This document shows positions 1 to 6,457 of a stretch of DNA of 64,000 bases, piece by piece (position 1 is the first letter of the stretch; every line of letters begins with the position of its first letter). The notes under the pieces were generated by a model. It had not been told where the DNA came from and did no database searches. It worked only from the letters and a program-made list of their open reading frames with translations. The stretch covers positions 1 through 64,000 of the forward strand of contig JAAVYW010000027.1 of the NCBI GenBank assembly GCA_022791315.1. Reading direction: 5' to 3'. The translations under genes and the position numbers were made by a program. Source of the DNA: Oscillospiraceae bacterium. Its GTDB lineage: Bacteria; Bacillota; Clostridia; Oscillospirales; Ruminococcaceae.

Positions 1-240
1 CACAAGCCCCTTCTTACAAGAGAACAGATAGCATTTTTCATTTACCGATTCCGCAAATTTGATGTGACAAAGCGGGAACAGCAGCAAAGACTGATTGACA
101 GTTTTGTAAATGCGGTGTATCTTTATGAGGACAAGATAATCCTTACTTTCAACTATAAGGACGGTTCTAAGACTATCACACTGGCAGAGATTGAGGGTTC
201 GGATTTATCCGTACTCGGTGCACCAAACCCCTCAAACTAA
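1..240 (+). CDS. Serine recombinase, C-terminal fragment (5' end outside window)
   Basis: The first base begins an open frame of 79 codons that stops at TAA 238-240. The residues (HKPLLTREQIAFFIYRF near the start, then FVNAVYLYEDKIILTFNY and SDLSVLGAPNP at the end) match the C-terminal end of the long site-specific serine recombinases of Clostridial integrative elements and prophages. The catalytic resolvase domain and zinc ribbon lie outside the window. Such enzymes cut and rejoin attachment sites to move the element that carries them. The stretch is visibly AT-richer than the genes that follow, which fits recent transfer. Family assignment is by recall of the tail motif only, so the exact subfamily is open. 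Confidence 0.75.
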   Translation, partial: HKPLLTREQIAFFIYRFRKFDVTKREQQQRLIDSFVNAVYLYEDKIILTFNYKDGSKTITLAEIEGSDLSVLGAPNPSN

Positions 241-256
241 CGTTTGAGGGGTTTTT
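225..256 (+). terminator. Rho-independent terminator of the recombinase gene
   Basis: A perfect 13-bp stem (AAACCCCTCAAAC at 225-237 with GTTTGAGGGGTTT at 242-254) has a TAAC loop and is followed by T residues. The stop codon of the recombinase sits in the loop, so the last codons form the left arm. Confidence 0.85.
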
Positions 257-262
257 CTATGT

Positions 263-299
263 ACAAAAGCCGTCTGATTTTCCCACAGACGGCTTTTGT
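263..299. terminator. Second, probably bidirectional terminator
   Basis: A perfect 14-bp stem (263-276 with 286-299, core AAAAGCCGTCTG/CAGACGGCTTTT) with a 9-base loop. The arms begin and end in A and T runs, so it can act on the recombinase transcript from the left and on the reverse-strand DUF378 transcript from the right. It insulates the mobile element from the chromosome. Confidence 0.8.
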
Positions 300-316
300 T
301 TTCCCACAACAGCGCC

Positions 317-538
317 TCAATTAGAGCGGGTACTGCTGTCGCCCAGGGTGCTGCGCTCCCGGAAGAGTAGGGAAATGCACCAGACACCGGCTAGGGCCAC
401 CAGGGTATAGACAATCCGGGAAATCATCGCGGTTTGCCCGCCAAAGAGCCAGGCCACCAGGTCGAACTGGAATACGCCAATAGAGCCCCAGTTGAGGGCC
501 CCGATAATCACCAGGATTAGCGAGATTTTATCCATCAT
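317..538 (-). CDS. DUF378 family small membrane protein
   Basis: A 73-residue protein (MMDKISLILVIIGALNWG...) with two hydrophobic segments at about residues 5-25 and 40-60, joined by a short loop containing FQFDLVAWLFGG. The ALNWG motif and this layout are typical of DUF378 (YuzA-like) proteins, whose role is unknown. I start at 538 because AAAGGAGTG lies 8-9 bases upstream; a longer frame to 583 has no ribosome site. A forespore-type promoter candidate lies at 589-617, so the protein may belong to the sporulation programme; that is inference. Confidence 0.8.
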   Translation of the reverse strand: MMDKISLILVIIGALNWGSIGVFQFDLVAWLFGGQTAMISRIVYTLVALAGVWCISLLFRERSTLGDSSTRSN

Positions 539-588
539 TTTCCTGACACTCCTTTGTGAACCATAAAGTGGGTTTTGCTTCACGCCCT

Positions 589-617
589 TAGTATGCCATG
601 GTTTTGGACAGATATAC
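589..617 (-). promoter_or_regulatory. Candidate SigG/SigF-type promoter for the DUF378 gene
   Basis: Read on the reverse strand: GTATA (617-613), 17 bases, then CATACTA (595-589). This fits the forespore sigma consensus (GHATR, about 18 bases, CATnnTA) better than the vegetative one. The same spacing occurs before spoVT at 63416-63444. The leader to the start codon would be about 40 bases. Confidence 0.4.
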
Positions 618-630
618 CTCTACACAAAAA

Positions 631-885
631 TCACCGGTTATAGTGGCAAAAAATAAAATCGCAGCAGATGCCCGCACATACCGCTGCCGCGAGGAGAGCG
701 GGCCCGGTTTCCAATGCACCATAGTAGATGCCGCGAGCAGTGAGAAAATCGGGAAAAAGGGCAGTATAGCGGCAGGAGAGAAACGCCAGTATGTAGCAGC
801 CGTCCATAAGATAGATTCCCATTGTGATAACCCTACGGGAAAAGGGATTCAGCCTGGGAGGCTTCTTTTTTTCTTTAGGATACAT
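631..885 (-). CDS. Hypothetical small membrane protein
   Basis: An 84-residue product (MYPKEKKKPPRLNPFSRR...) with a basic N-terminus and two hydrophobic stretches (about residues 22-42 and 55-78), rich in cysteine. I do not recognise a family. The start at 885 was chosen because a good vegetative promoter (918-946) lies directly upstream and would place the longer frame's ATG inside the -10 element. The ribosome site is weak (GAAAGG, 13 bases away). It runs in the same direction as the DUF378 gene, 92 bases apart. It could be a chance frame, but the promoter argues for a real gene. Confidence 0.5.
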   Translation of the reverse strand: MYPKEKKKPPRLNPFSRRVITMGIYLMDGCYILAFLSCRYTALFPDFLTARGIYYGALETGPALLAAAVCAGICCDFIFCHYNR

Positions 886-913
886 AGACAAATCGCAACC
901 TTTCCAGTATACT
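885..913 (+). promoter_or_regulatory. Vegetative promoter for the sugar isomerase-like gene
   Basis: TAGACA (885-890), 17 bases, TATACT (908-913). It is overlapped by an opposing promoter at 918-946, so transcription from one should run through the other. Confidence 0.55.
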
Positions 914-917
914 AAAC

Positions 918-946
918 AGTATACCATATCCGATGGATGCGCTCAA
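918..946 (-). promoter_or_regulatory. Vegetative promoter for the small membrane protein
   Basis: On the reverse strand: TTGAGC (946-941), 17 bases, TATACT (923-918). The -10 boxes of this and the opposing promoter are 4 bases apart. Confidence 0.6.
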
Positions 947-1025
947 ACAGTAAATCCTGGAAAAAAGGGGACGAGCGGTTCCGTCATTTGGAAAAAGATT
1001 CCAGACAAGAAAGGGGCTTTCCTCT

Positions 1026-1859
1026 GTGGAAGGCTATGGGTTTACTCCTATGAATTTTGGTGTTTCGACGGCCTGTTTTTACCCAATGGACACAGAGAAG
1101 GCCTGTGTCCTCCTGGCAGAACACGGGGTGCTGCTCCAGGAGCTCTTTGTCAACTGTCCCAGCGATGTAAAGGGCGACGCTTTAGCGGAGATTCGCCGGA
1201 TGCAGCGGGACTATGGGCTGCGCTTTACTTCTATGCACCCCTTTACTTCCGTAATAGAGGGAACGCTGTTCTTTTCTGATTCGGCACGCCGCTTTGCGGA
1301 CGGATGCGATATTTACCGGCACTATTTCCTTGCTGCTGCGTCGTTGGATATCCCCTGCTTTGTTTTTCATGGGCAGCATACCTCGAAGAAGGCAGAGGCA
1401 TTTCCCTTTTCCCGTACGCTGGAGCGTTTTGAGCTGTTACGGGAGCTAGCCTGGCGGGAATTTGGTGTAGTGGTGGCCCAGGAAAATGTGGTGAATTACC
1501 AAAGCGGCGAGCTTGCATTCCTACAGCAGATGAAAGAGCAGTTACCGGACGCCCGGTTCGTTCTGGATTTTAAACAGGCAGTGCGGATGGGTGTGGCAAT
1601 TAAGACACTGATCCAGCTATTGGGGGAGCGCATTGTCCATCTACATCTGAGCGACCATCAGGCCGGTGCAAGCTGCTTACCTCCCTTTACCGGTGTGTGC
1701 GATTATGCTGGCCTTTTTCAGCTGTTGGAACAAAAGGGGTATCAAGGAAGCGGCGTCATCGAATTATATAGGGAAAGTTTCCAGGATATTTCCCAGCTGT
1801 TGAAAAGCCTACAGACTTTCAACGAAAGGTTTCCAACAGGGGAAAGAGGGAGAAAATAA
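1026..1859 (+). CDS. Sugar phosphate isomerase/epimerase family protein (TIM barrel)
   Basis: A 277-residue protein of the xylose isomerase-like TIM-barrel superfamily. Visible marks are the first strand NFGVSTACFYP, the metal-ligand-type stretch VVVAQENVVNY (Glu near residue 154), FVLDFKQA (Asp), IVHLHLSDH (His/Asp) and the final strand GVIELYRESF (Glu). These residues usually hold a divalent metal that drives sugar epimerisation or isomerisation; the substrate cannot be told. The GTG start has AAGGGG 9 bases upstream; the more family-typical ATG at 1050 lacks a good ribosome site, so the start is open. The gene stands alone between a promoter at 885 and a terminator at 1864. Confidence 0.75.
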   Translation: MEGYGFTPMNFGVSTACFYPMDTEKACVLLAEHGVLLQELFVNCPSDVKGDALAEIRRMQRDYGLRFTSMHPFTSVIEGTLFFSDSARRFADGCDIYRHYFLAAASLDIPCFVFHGQHTSKKAEAFPFSRTLERFELLRELAWREFGVVVAQENVVNYQSGELAFLQQMKEQLPDARFVLDFKQAVRMGVAIKTLIQLLGERIVHLHLSDHQAGASCLPPFTGVCDYAGLFQLLEQKGYQGSGVIELYRESFQDISQLLKSLQTFNERFPTGERGRK

Positions 1860-1863
1860 GCGG

Positions 1864-1898
1864 AAAAGGGGCTGTTTTTTGTAAAAGCAGCCTCTTTT
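1864..1898 (+). terminator. Rho-independent terminator
   Basis: AAAAGGGGCTG (1864-1874) pairs with CAGCCTCTTTT (1888-1898) with one G-T wobble, and the right arm runs into T residues. It ends the isomerase-like transcript. Confidence 0.7.
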
Positions 1899-2070
1899 TG
1901 CAAAAAAAATTTCCGGTATAAGTAATGAAATTTTAGCATTCTTTTCGTTGTTTTTTATATCTGGAAGCGTAAAATTATGTCTAATCATGTCGTAACAGCA
2001 CGGAAAATATCGAAACTACATAAAATGCAGGCTGAATCATGGAGTTGCAAAAGGTTTTCTTTTTCAAAAT

Positions 2071-2082
2071 TTGTGCTATAAT
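2071..2082 (+). promoter_or_regulatory. Extended -10 promoter before the DUF6514-like gene
   Basis: TTGTGCTATAAT contains a perfect TATAAT with the extended TGC element and no good -35 hexamer. The same TGTGCTATAAT string precedes rpsO and the cytidylate kinase-like gene. The AT-rich stretch 1900-2070 before it shows nothing else that I can name. Confidence 0.55.
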
Positions 2083-2131
2083 GTTTTTGACATTGTTTTA
2101 ACATTGCGATGTGGAATAGAGGTGCAAAAAG

Positions 2132-2407
2132 ATGACTCGATGCGGCGACCATGCAATGTCGGCAAAAAACAGAGCGACGCCTGAAGTAATTGTCAAGGCC
2201 CAGGTAAGTGCCGAGGATTTCTCTGTGGAGGGAGAAAAGACGATAGGATACGGTGTTGTCTTTGAAACCGGGAAAGGCAGTTTCCGGATTTCGGACATTT
2301 CTCTGGAGAGAGCCGTGGCGGAGGAATTCGCCCGGATGATAGTGGAGGCAGCGGATGTACCTGATTATCAGGTCTACGAGCTTCTGGACGATTTTTTAGG
2401 CCGCTAG
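2132..2407 (+). CDS. Small conserved protein, DUF6514-like
   Basis: A 91-residue protein with GAGGTG 7 bases before the ATG. The pattern of a YGVVFE strand, a short linker, [19 protein letters not shown] and a final helix YELLDDFL resembles the small Clostridial DUF6514 proteins (YGI..., DIS..., VEDFL). Their function is unknown. It is soluble, with no signal peptide or membrane segment. It lies upstream of nrdR, but nrdR has its own promoter, so the two need not be co-regulated. Confidence 0.55.
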   Translation: MTRCGDHAMSAKNRATPEVIVKAQVSAEDFSVEGEKTIGYGVVFETGKGSFRISDISLERAVAEEFARMIVEAADVPDYQVYELLDDFLGR

Positions 2408-2419
2408 CAAAACAAATAC

Positions 2420-2448
2420 TTGCAATGTGATTCTTTTCATGGTATACT
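2420..2448 (+). promoter_or_regulatory. Vegetative promoter of nrdR
   Basis: TTGCAA (2420-2425), 17 bases, TATACT (2443-2448). It begins a leader of about 95 bases. Confidence 0.7.
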
Positions 2449-2481
2449 CTTTTCTACATGAGACCAAAATTGTCGTTGGTT

Positions 2482-2518
2482 CGTCTTGTGCCGCTGTCTT
2501 GGATAGCGGCACAAGACG
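2482..2518. other. 14-bp hairpin in the nrdR leader
   Basis: CGTCTTGTGCCGCT (2482-2495) and AGCGGCACAAGACG (2505-2518) are perfect complements around a 9-base loop. No T run follows on either strand, so it is not a standard terminator. It is not an NrdR box. Confidence 0.6.
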
Positions 2519-2552
2519 CATTTGCCAAAAAATTGGTAGGGAGAGTAGAGCC

Positions 2553-3008
2553 ATGAGATGTCCCTTTTGCGGTTATATGGAAAGCAAAGTCATCGATTCC
2601 AGGCCCACAGATGAGAATGTAAAAATCCGCCGGCGCAGAGAATGCCTCAGCTGCAAACGGCGTTTTACCACCTATGAGATTGTAGAGACACTGCCCTTGG
2701 TTGTGGTGAAAAAGGACGGTTCCCGAGAAGCCTTTTCCCGCACCAAGCTGCTCAACGGCCTGCTGCGTGCCTGCGAAAAGCGCCCGGTATCCCTAGAGCT
2801 TTTGGACAGTGCCGTCAGCAAGATAGAAACTGCGTTGCAGAGCTCCCTGGAACGGGAAGTGACTTCCCTGCACATCGGAGAGCTGGCGATGCAGGAACTC
2901 AAGGGGATTGACGAGGTGGCCTATGTCCGCTTTGCGTCGGTCTACCGCCAGTTTGGGGACATCAACACATTTATGGACGAGCTGAAAAACCTGCTCAATT
3001 CCAAATAA
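2553..3008 (+). CDS. nrdR: Transcriptional repressor NrdR
   Basis: A 151-residue protein beginning MRCPFCGY. The N-terminal zinc ribbon has cysteines at 3, 6, 31 and 34 (CPFC, CLSC), followed by [10 protein letters not shown] and an ATP-cone domain ([16 protein letters not shown] onward). NrdR senses adenine nucleotides and represses ribonucleotide reductase genes by binding NrdR boxes. Length and motifs are standard. The start was chosen at ATG 2553 because the zinc ribbon begins there; the longer frame upstream is leader with a hairpin. No nrd genes are in the window. Confidence 0.96.
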   Translation: MRCPFCGYMESKVIDSRPTDENVKIRRRRECLSCKRRFTTYEIVETLPLVVVKKDGSREAFSRTKLLNGLLRACEKRPVSLELLDSAVSKIETALQSSLEREVTSLHIGELAMQELKGIDEVAYVRFASVYRQFGDINTFMDELKNLLNSK

Positions 3009-3038
3009 AGGTATCCGCCCTGGGGCCCTTGTGCTGTA

Positions 3039-3091
3039 CCGGCCCTGCGGTGGCAGGCCGGCTTCCTTTCCTTTGTAAAGGAAGCGAAAGA
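3039..3091. repeat. Double-hairpin intergenic repeat, copy A
   Basis: Two adjoining hairpins: a GC-rich one at 3039-3061 (CCGGC...GCCGG) and GCTTCCTTT (3061-3069)/AAAGGAAGC (3077-3085), followed by GAAAG. The second hairpin and flank are nearly identical (27 of 29 bases) to copy B at 38279-38307. Confidence 0.6.
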
Positions 3092-3116
3092 ATTTTAGGG
3101 AAACGGCGCTTCTGTC

Positions 3117-3143
3117 ATCGGCTCCTTTGGGGGCCGATTTTTT
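3117..3143 (+). terminator. Terminator of nrdR
   Basis: ATCGGCTCC (3117-3125) pairs with GGGGCCGAT (3130-3138) with one wobble and is followed by six T residues counted from the arm end. It abuts the stop codon of the convergent DUF4363 gene. Confidence 0.75.
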
Positions 3144-3523
3144 CACAGCAGGTTTTCCAAGGAAAAGGTCTCTTTCTCCCAGATGTCCCGCAGGCAAAAG
3201 CGGATTTTGTCTGCCTCGGCGAAGAACAGGACAGGGGAGTCGTGGGAAATGTAGGCGGAAAGGGCGCGGATGCCCACTGCAGCCTCGTCCAGGTGCTGAT
3301 GGCGAATCATCAGTTCCAGCAGGGGCTCTTTTTCCTCCCAGAGCGCAGCCAGCTCCTGATAGTAGGCCAGCGCTTTCTCCTTGTCTCCGGCCTGCATTTG
3401 GAGCACTACTTTTTCCAGCTGCCCGGTCAATTGGTCGCAGCTTGTGCGCATATAGCGCAGGGAGAGCACAGAGCTTCCCGCCAGCAATGCGCCGATGATA
3501 GCGCAGAGTATCAGCCGTTTCAT
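3143..3523 (-). CDS. DUF4363 family protein
   Basis: A 126-residue protein with an N-terminal membrane anchor (MKRLILCAIIGALLAGSSV) and a helical domain predicted outside the cytoplasm (DQLTGQLEKVVLQMQAGDKEKALAYYQELAALW...). The sequence fits DUF4363, a family often found beside YetF/DUF421 proteins in Clostridia. Its role is unknown. It follows the YetF-like gene on the same strand after 47 bases, so the two look like an operon. ATG 3523 is preferred; a TTG one codon earlier is possible. Confidence 0.75.
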   Translation of the reverse strand: MKRLILCAIIGALLAGSSVLSLRYMRTSCDQLTGQLEKVVLQMQAGDKEKALAYYQELAALWEEKEPLLELMIRHQHLDEAAVGIRALSAYISHDSPVLFFAEADKIRFCLRDIWEKETFSLENLL

Positions 3524-3570
3524 CAATCACCAAGGCCTTTCTCGACTTTTATTCTTTAGGAGGGATGGCG

Positions 3571-4251
3571 CTATTCCTGGGTCCCCCGTTTCACCAGATA
3601 ATACTCCTCCAACTGGTTGACAGTTAAAAGAAACACCTCTTTCACACTGGAACAGTTTTCCTGTTCCAGTGTTTTTTTGAGCCATTTTTGGTCTACACCT
3701 GCCAGCCGCATCCCCTTTTCCAGCACTGTGCCGTCGCTGACTACCAGGGTGAAAAGGGAATCTGGCCCAGTTTCAATGCCCATCTGGCTGGCTGTCACAG
3801 GCTGCTCGCTCTTTTTTTGGTACACGCTGATTTTTCCATTGGTCTCGACAGCGGCGAAAACCACGTCACGTATGTCAAAAATTCCCTGGGCCCGCAGCTC
3901 CTCCAGGATGTCTTCCAGGGAAAAGCGCAGGTTTGCCAGCTCCTTTTGGTCAATGACGCCGTTTTGGATAATCACCCGGTAGTCCCCCTCTAACAGCTCC
4001 CGCACCCTGCGGAAACGGAGGGAGAGATAGGAGACAAAAACTTCCAGGCAGACAATGGTGGCAATGGGCAGGATGGCGCCCAGCACCGGGATATTTACGT
4101 CCTCAATGGGGAGGGAAGCGATATTGGAGATGAGAATGGTCACTACCAGTTCTGTGGGCTGCAGCTCGCCGATTTGGCGCTTGCCCATGATACGCAGGGA
4201 AATCATGATGACAAAATATAGGATAATTGCCTTGCCAATGCTGACCGCCAT
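3571..4251 (-). CDS. YetF-like DUF421 family membrane protein
   Basis: A 226-residue protein with three hydrophobic N-terminal segments (about 5-22, 33-50 and 58-78) and a cytoplasmic C-terminal domain. The motifs LRIMGKRQIGELQPTELV and the later stretch ELANLRFSLEDILEELRAQG, then VFAAVETNGKISVYQK, are characteristic of DUF421/YetF. Members are linked to spore germination or membrane stress in spore formers, but the biochemical role is not settled. AGGGGG lies 7 bases before the ATG. It is divergent from spoIIIA and heads an operon with the DUF4363 gene. Confidence 0.88.
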   Translation of the reverse strand: MAVSIGKAIILYFVIMISLRIMGKRQIGELQPTELVVTILISNIASLPIEDVNIPVLGAILPIATIVCLEVFVSYLSLRFRRVRELLEGDYRVIIQNGVIDQKELANLRFSLEDILEELRAQGIFDIRDVVFAAVETNGKISVYQKKSEQPVTASQMGIETGPDSLFTLVVSDGTVLEKGMRLAGVDQKWLKKTLEQENCSSVKEVFLLTVNQLEEYYLVKRGTQE

Positions 4252-4412
4252 ATCCGCACCCCCTCGCTTTTTCCTTAGTGTTTTCCGTTACCCTTTTGGC
4301 TATACTGGAAAATTTTGGTTCTAAAGCAGGGAGGACAAGCATATGCTTAACACAGTAGGACAGAAGAGGCCAGGCCCTCCTGTGGGGTGCCTTTGACTGA
4401 GAAAACGGAGCG

Positions 4413-5330
4413 GTGGTGTGTGATATGGATGGACTGGCCCTGTACTTTGACGAGCGCCTGCGTAGGGCGTTGCTGGCACTGCCAAGCGACATCCGGGAAC
4501 GGGTATCGGAAATCCGCCTGCGGGTGTGCCGCCCGGTGTATGTGACTGTGGAGGGGCACCTGCACCCTGTGATGGAACCGGGAGGGACGAGCCCTCTGGT
4601 GATGGGCAGGGGGGAGCTGGAAGAGGTCTTCCGGCGGCTGTGCGATTTCTCCCTCTATGCCCATGAGGAGGAGATTGCCAATGGGTTCCTCACCCTGCGG
4701 GGGGGACACCGGGCGGGTTTGGCGGGCAGGGCAGTGTTCACAAATGGGGCTGTCACCGGCCTGCGGGATCTCTCGGCCATTAACCTGCGCATTGCCCGGC
4801 AGGTGCCAGGGGCGGCGGAAAAGCTGTTGCCCCTCTTTGGGCCGGCCCCGGTCTCCCTGCTGCTGGCGGGGCCGCCTTTGAGCGGTAAAACCACTATCCT
4901 ACGGGATTTGCTGCGGCAGCTTGGCGGCGGCATGGCCTGGGAGACACCGGGCATCTCTCTCATTGACGAACGGGGGGAAATTGCCGCGGCAAAAGACGGC
5001 ATCCCCCAGGCTGACGTGGGGGAGCGGTGCGATGTGCTCACAGGCTATCCCAAGGCCCAGGGGATTCAGCTTGCCCTGCGGTGCATGAGCCCGGGCATCA
5101 TCGCCTGTGACGAGATTGGCGGGGGCGGTGATGTGGCTGCGATTCTTGAGGGGGCCAACAGTGGGGTCAAGTTTTTAGCCAGCATCCACGCTGCTTCCCA
5201 GGAGGAACTGGAGCGCAAGGCCTCTTTCCGGGCGTTACGGGAGGCGGGGGTCTTTGACTACATAGCTTTTTTGGGGGGTACAGGCCCTTGCCGGGTGCGC
5301 CAGATTGTGAAGGTGCGTGATGGCCCATGA
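4413..5330 (+). CDS. spoIIIAA: Stage III sporulation protein AA, ATPase
   Basis: A protein of about 305 residues related to secretion and pilus ATPases. The Walker A motif GPPLSGKTT is near residue 153, a Walker B-like strand with ISLIDERGE follows, and a second conserved block reads MSPGIIACDEIG. In family members this ATPase drives the SpoIIIA-SpoIIQ channel between mother cell and forespore. The start is uncertain: GTG 4413, GTG 4416 (5 bases after GGAG) and ATG 4425 are all possible. I see no convincing SigE promoter in the 160-base gap before it, although the family is SigE controlled in Bacillus. It overlaps spoIIIAB by 4 bases. Confidence 0.95.
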   Translation: MVCDMDGLALYFDERLRRALLALPSDIRERVSEIRLRVCRPVYVTVEGHLHPVMEPGGTSPLVMGRGELEEVFRRLCDFSLYAHEEEIANGFLTLRGGHRAGLAGRAVFTNGAVTGLRDLSAINLRIARQVPGAAEKLLPLFGPAPVSLLLAGPPLSGKTTILRDLLRQLGGGMAWETPGISLIDERGEIAAAKDGIPQADVGERCDVLTGYPKAQGIQLALRCMSPGIIACDEIGGGGDVAAILEGANSGVKFLASIHAASQEELERKASFRALREAGVFDYIAFLGGTGPCRVRQIVKVRDGP

Positions 5331-5833
5331 GATGGTTGGGAGCGATTCTGTTGGCAGTGAGCGTGTCCTCCGTGGGATTTTTACAGACACGGATACTTGT
5401 CCTGTGCCGCCGAGAGCTGGGGCGGATGCGCCTCTTTGCGCAGGAGACAGCGGGAAAAATCCGGTTGGGACGGATGGAGGCGGAACGCCTCCTCTGCCTT
5501 TTGGCAGAGGAGGAAGCCCTGCGGGGCTGGCTTTTTCTCTCCCTGTTCTGTGAGAGCGCGGGGGGAGGGGATTTCCGGGCCGCCTTTGCCCATGCGGCAG
5601 AGCGATATGGACAGGCCTGCCCTCTGCCGGGGGAGGACCTGGCCCGCCTGGGGGCCTTTGGGGCCGCTTTGGGAAGCGGGGATTTGGAGGAGGAACTGCG
5701 CCGCTGCGCCTGCTTTGAGGAGGCCTTGGAGCGGCGAATCAGGGAGACGGAGGAGGCACTGCGGAAAAAAGCGCCGCTGTATCAAACCCTGTGGTGCTGT
5801 ATTGGGGTACTGGGCGGGATTTTTCTCCTATGA
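5327..5833 (+). CDS. spoIIIAB: Stage III sporulation protein AB
   Basis: A 168-residue protein with an N-terminal membrane segment (WLGAILLAVSVSSVGFL), a helical cytoplasmic middle part, and a C-terminal hydrophobic tail (LWCCIGVLGGIFLL). This two-ended anchor and length match SpoIIIAB, which resembles GspF-type platform proteins of type II secretion. It is second in the operon, overlaps the spoIIIAA stop by 4 bases (ATGA), and precedes spoIIIAC by 30 bases. Sequence conservation in this family is low, so the call rests on topology and position. Confidence 0.9.
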   Translation: MRWLGAILLAVSVSSVGFLQTRILVLCRRELGRMRLFAQETAGKIRLGRMEAERLLCLLAEEEALRGWLFLSLFCESAGGGDFRAAFAHAAERYGQACPLPGEDLARLGAFGAALGSGDLEEELRRCACFEEALERRIRETEEALRKKAPLYQTLWCCIGVLGGIFLL

Positions 5834-5863
5834 GAATCGGACAGAGATTGGGGATGAGATTTT

Positions 5864-6058
5864 ATGGACGTGGATTTAATCTTTAAGATAGCGGCCATCG
5901 GCATTATTGTGGCCGTGCTCAATCAGGTTCTGATTCGTGCCGGAAGGGAGGAGCAGGCGATGATGACGACACTGGCCGGGCTCATTGTCGTGCTGATGAT
6001 GATTATCCAACAAATCAGCGCCCTCTTTAACACGGTGAAATCGGTGTTCGGGCTGTGA
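5864..6058 (+). CDS. spoIIIAC: Stage III sporulation protein AC
   Basis: A 64-residue protein with two membrane helices (IFKIAAIGIIVAVLNQVL and MMTTLAGLIVVLMMIIQQI). The short length, LIRAGREEQAM loop and position between AB and AD are standard for SpoIIIAC, an integral membrane part of the mother-cell-to-forespore channel. The stop overlaps the GTG of spoIIIAD by 4 bases (GTGA), which suggests coupled translation. Confidence 0.95.
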   Translation: MDVDLIFKIAAIGIIVAVLNQVLIRAGREEQAMMTTLAGLIVVLMMIIQQISALFNTVKSVFGL

Positions 6059-6438
6059 CGGTGTTTTTGTTGGCCGCAGTGGCCCTAGTGGGGATGGTTC
6101 TGGCCGTGATGCTAAAGTCCTACCGGCCGGAGTTCGGCGTGCTGTGTTCCCTGGCGGTGGTGCTGTTCCTGCTGTTTTTCACAGTGGGGCAGCTGCCGGC
6201 GGTGCTGGATTTCTTAAAAGAACTACAGGCTGTGGGAGGGCTCTCTGAGCAGCATATCCGGATTCTGCTGCGCTCCCTGGCAATCTGCATTGCAGTGCAG
6301 ATTGCGGCGGACACCTGCAACGACTATGGACAGAGCGCCATTGCGGCAAAGGTGGAGCTGGCGGGCAAGGTGCTGCTGCTGATTACAGCGCTGCCTCTGC
6401 TCAGCCAGATTCTTTCGCTGGTGCGCAGCCTGCTGTGA
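6055..6438 (+). CDS. spoIIIAD: Stage III sporulation protein AD
   Basis: A 127-residue membrane protein with four hydrophobic segments, starting at GTG 6055 inside the spoIIIAC stop region. The motif VQIAADTCNDYGQSAIAAKVE is typical for SpoIIIAD. It belongs to the channel complex in the mother-cell membrane around the forespore. Length is normal. Confidence 0.95.
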   Translation: MTVFLLAAVALVGMVLAVMLKSYRPEFGVLCSLAVVLFLLFFTVGQLPAVLDFLKELQAVGGLSEQHIRILLRSLAICIAVQIAADTCNDYGQSAIAAKVELAGKVLLLITALPLLSQILSLVRSLL

Positions 6439-6457
6439 AGAGGGGAGGAGGGAAGGG

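Noticed and set aside
824..1279. A 151-codon forward frame overlapping the isomerase-like gene start
   Set aside because: It crosses two promoters and overlaps a clear TIM-barrel protein in another frame; composition is not protein-like.
4252..4412. SigE promoter for spoIIIA
   Set aside because: Expected from Bacillus, but no pair of boxes with the right spacing was convincing in this gap.
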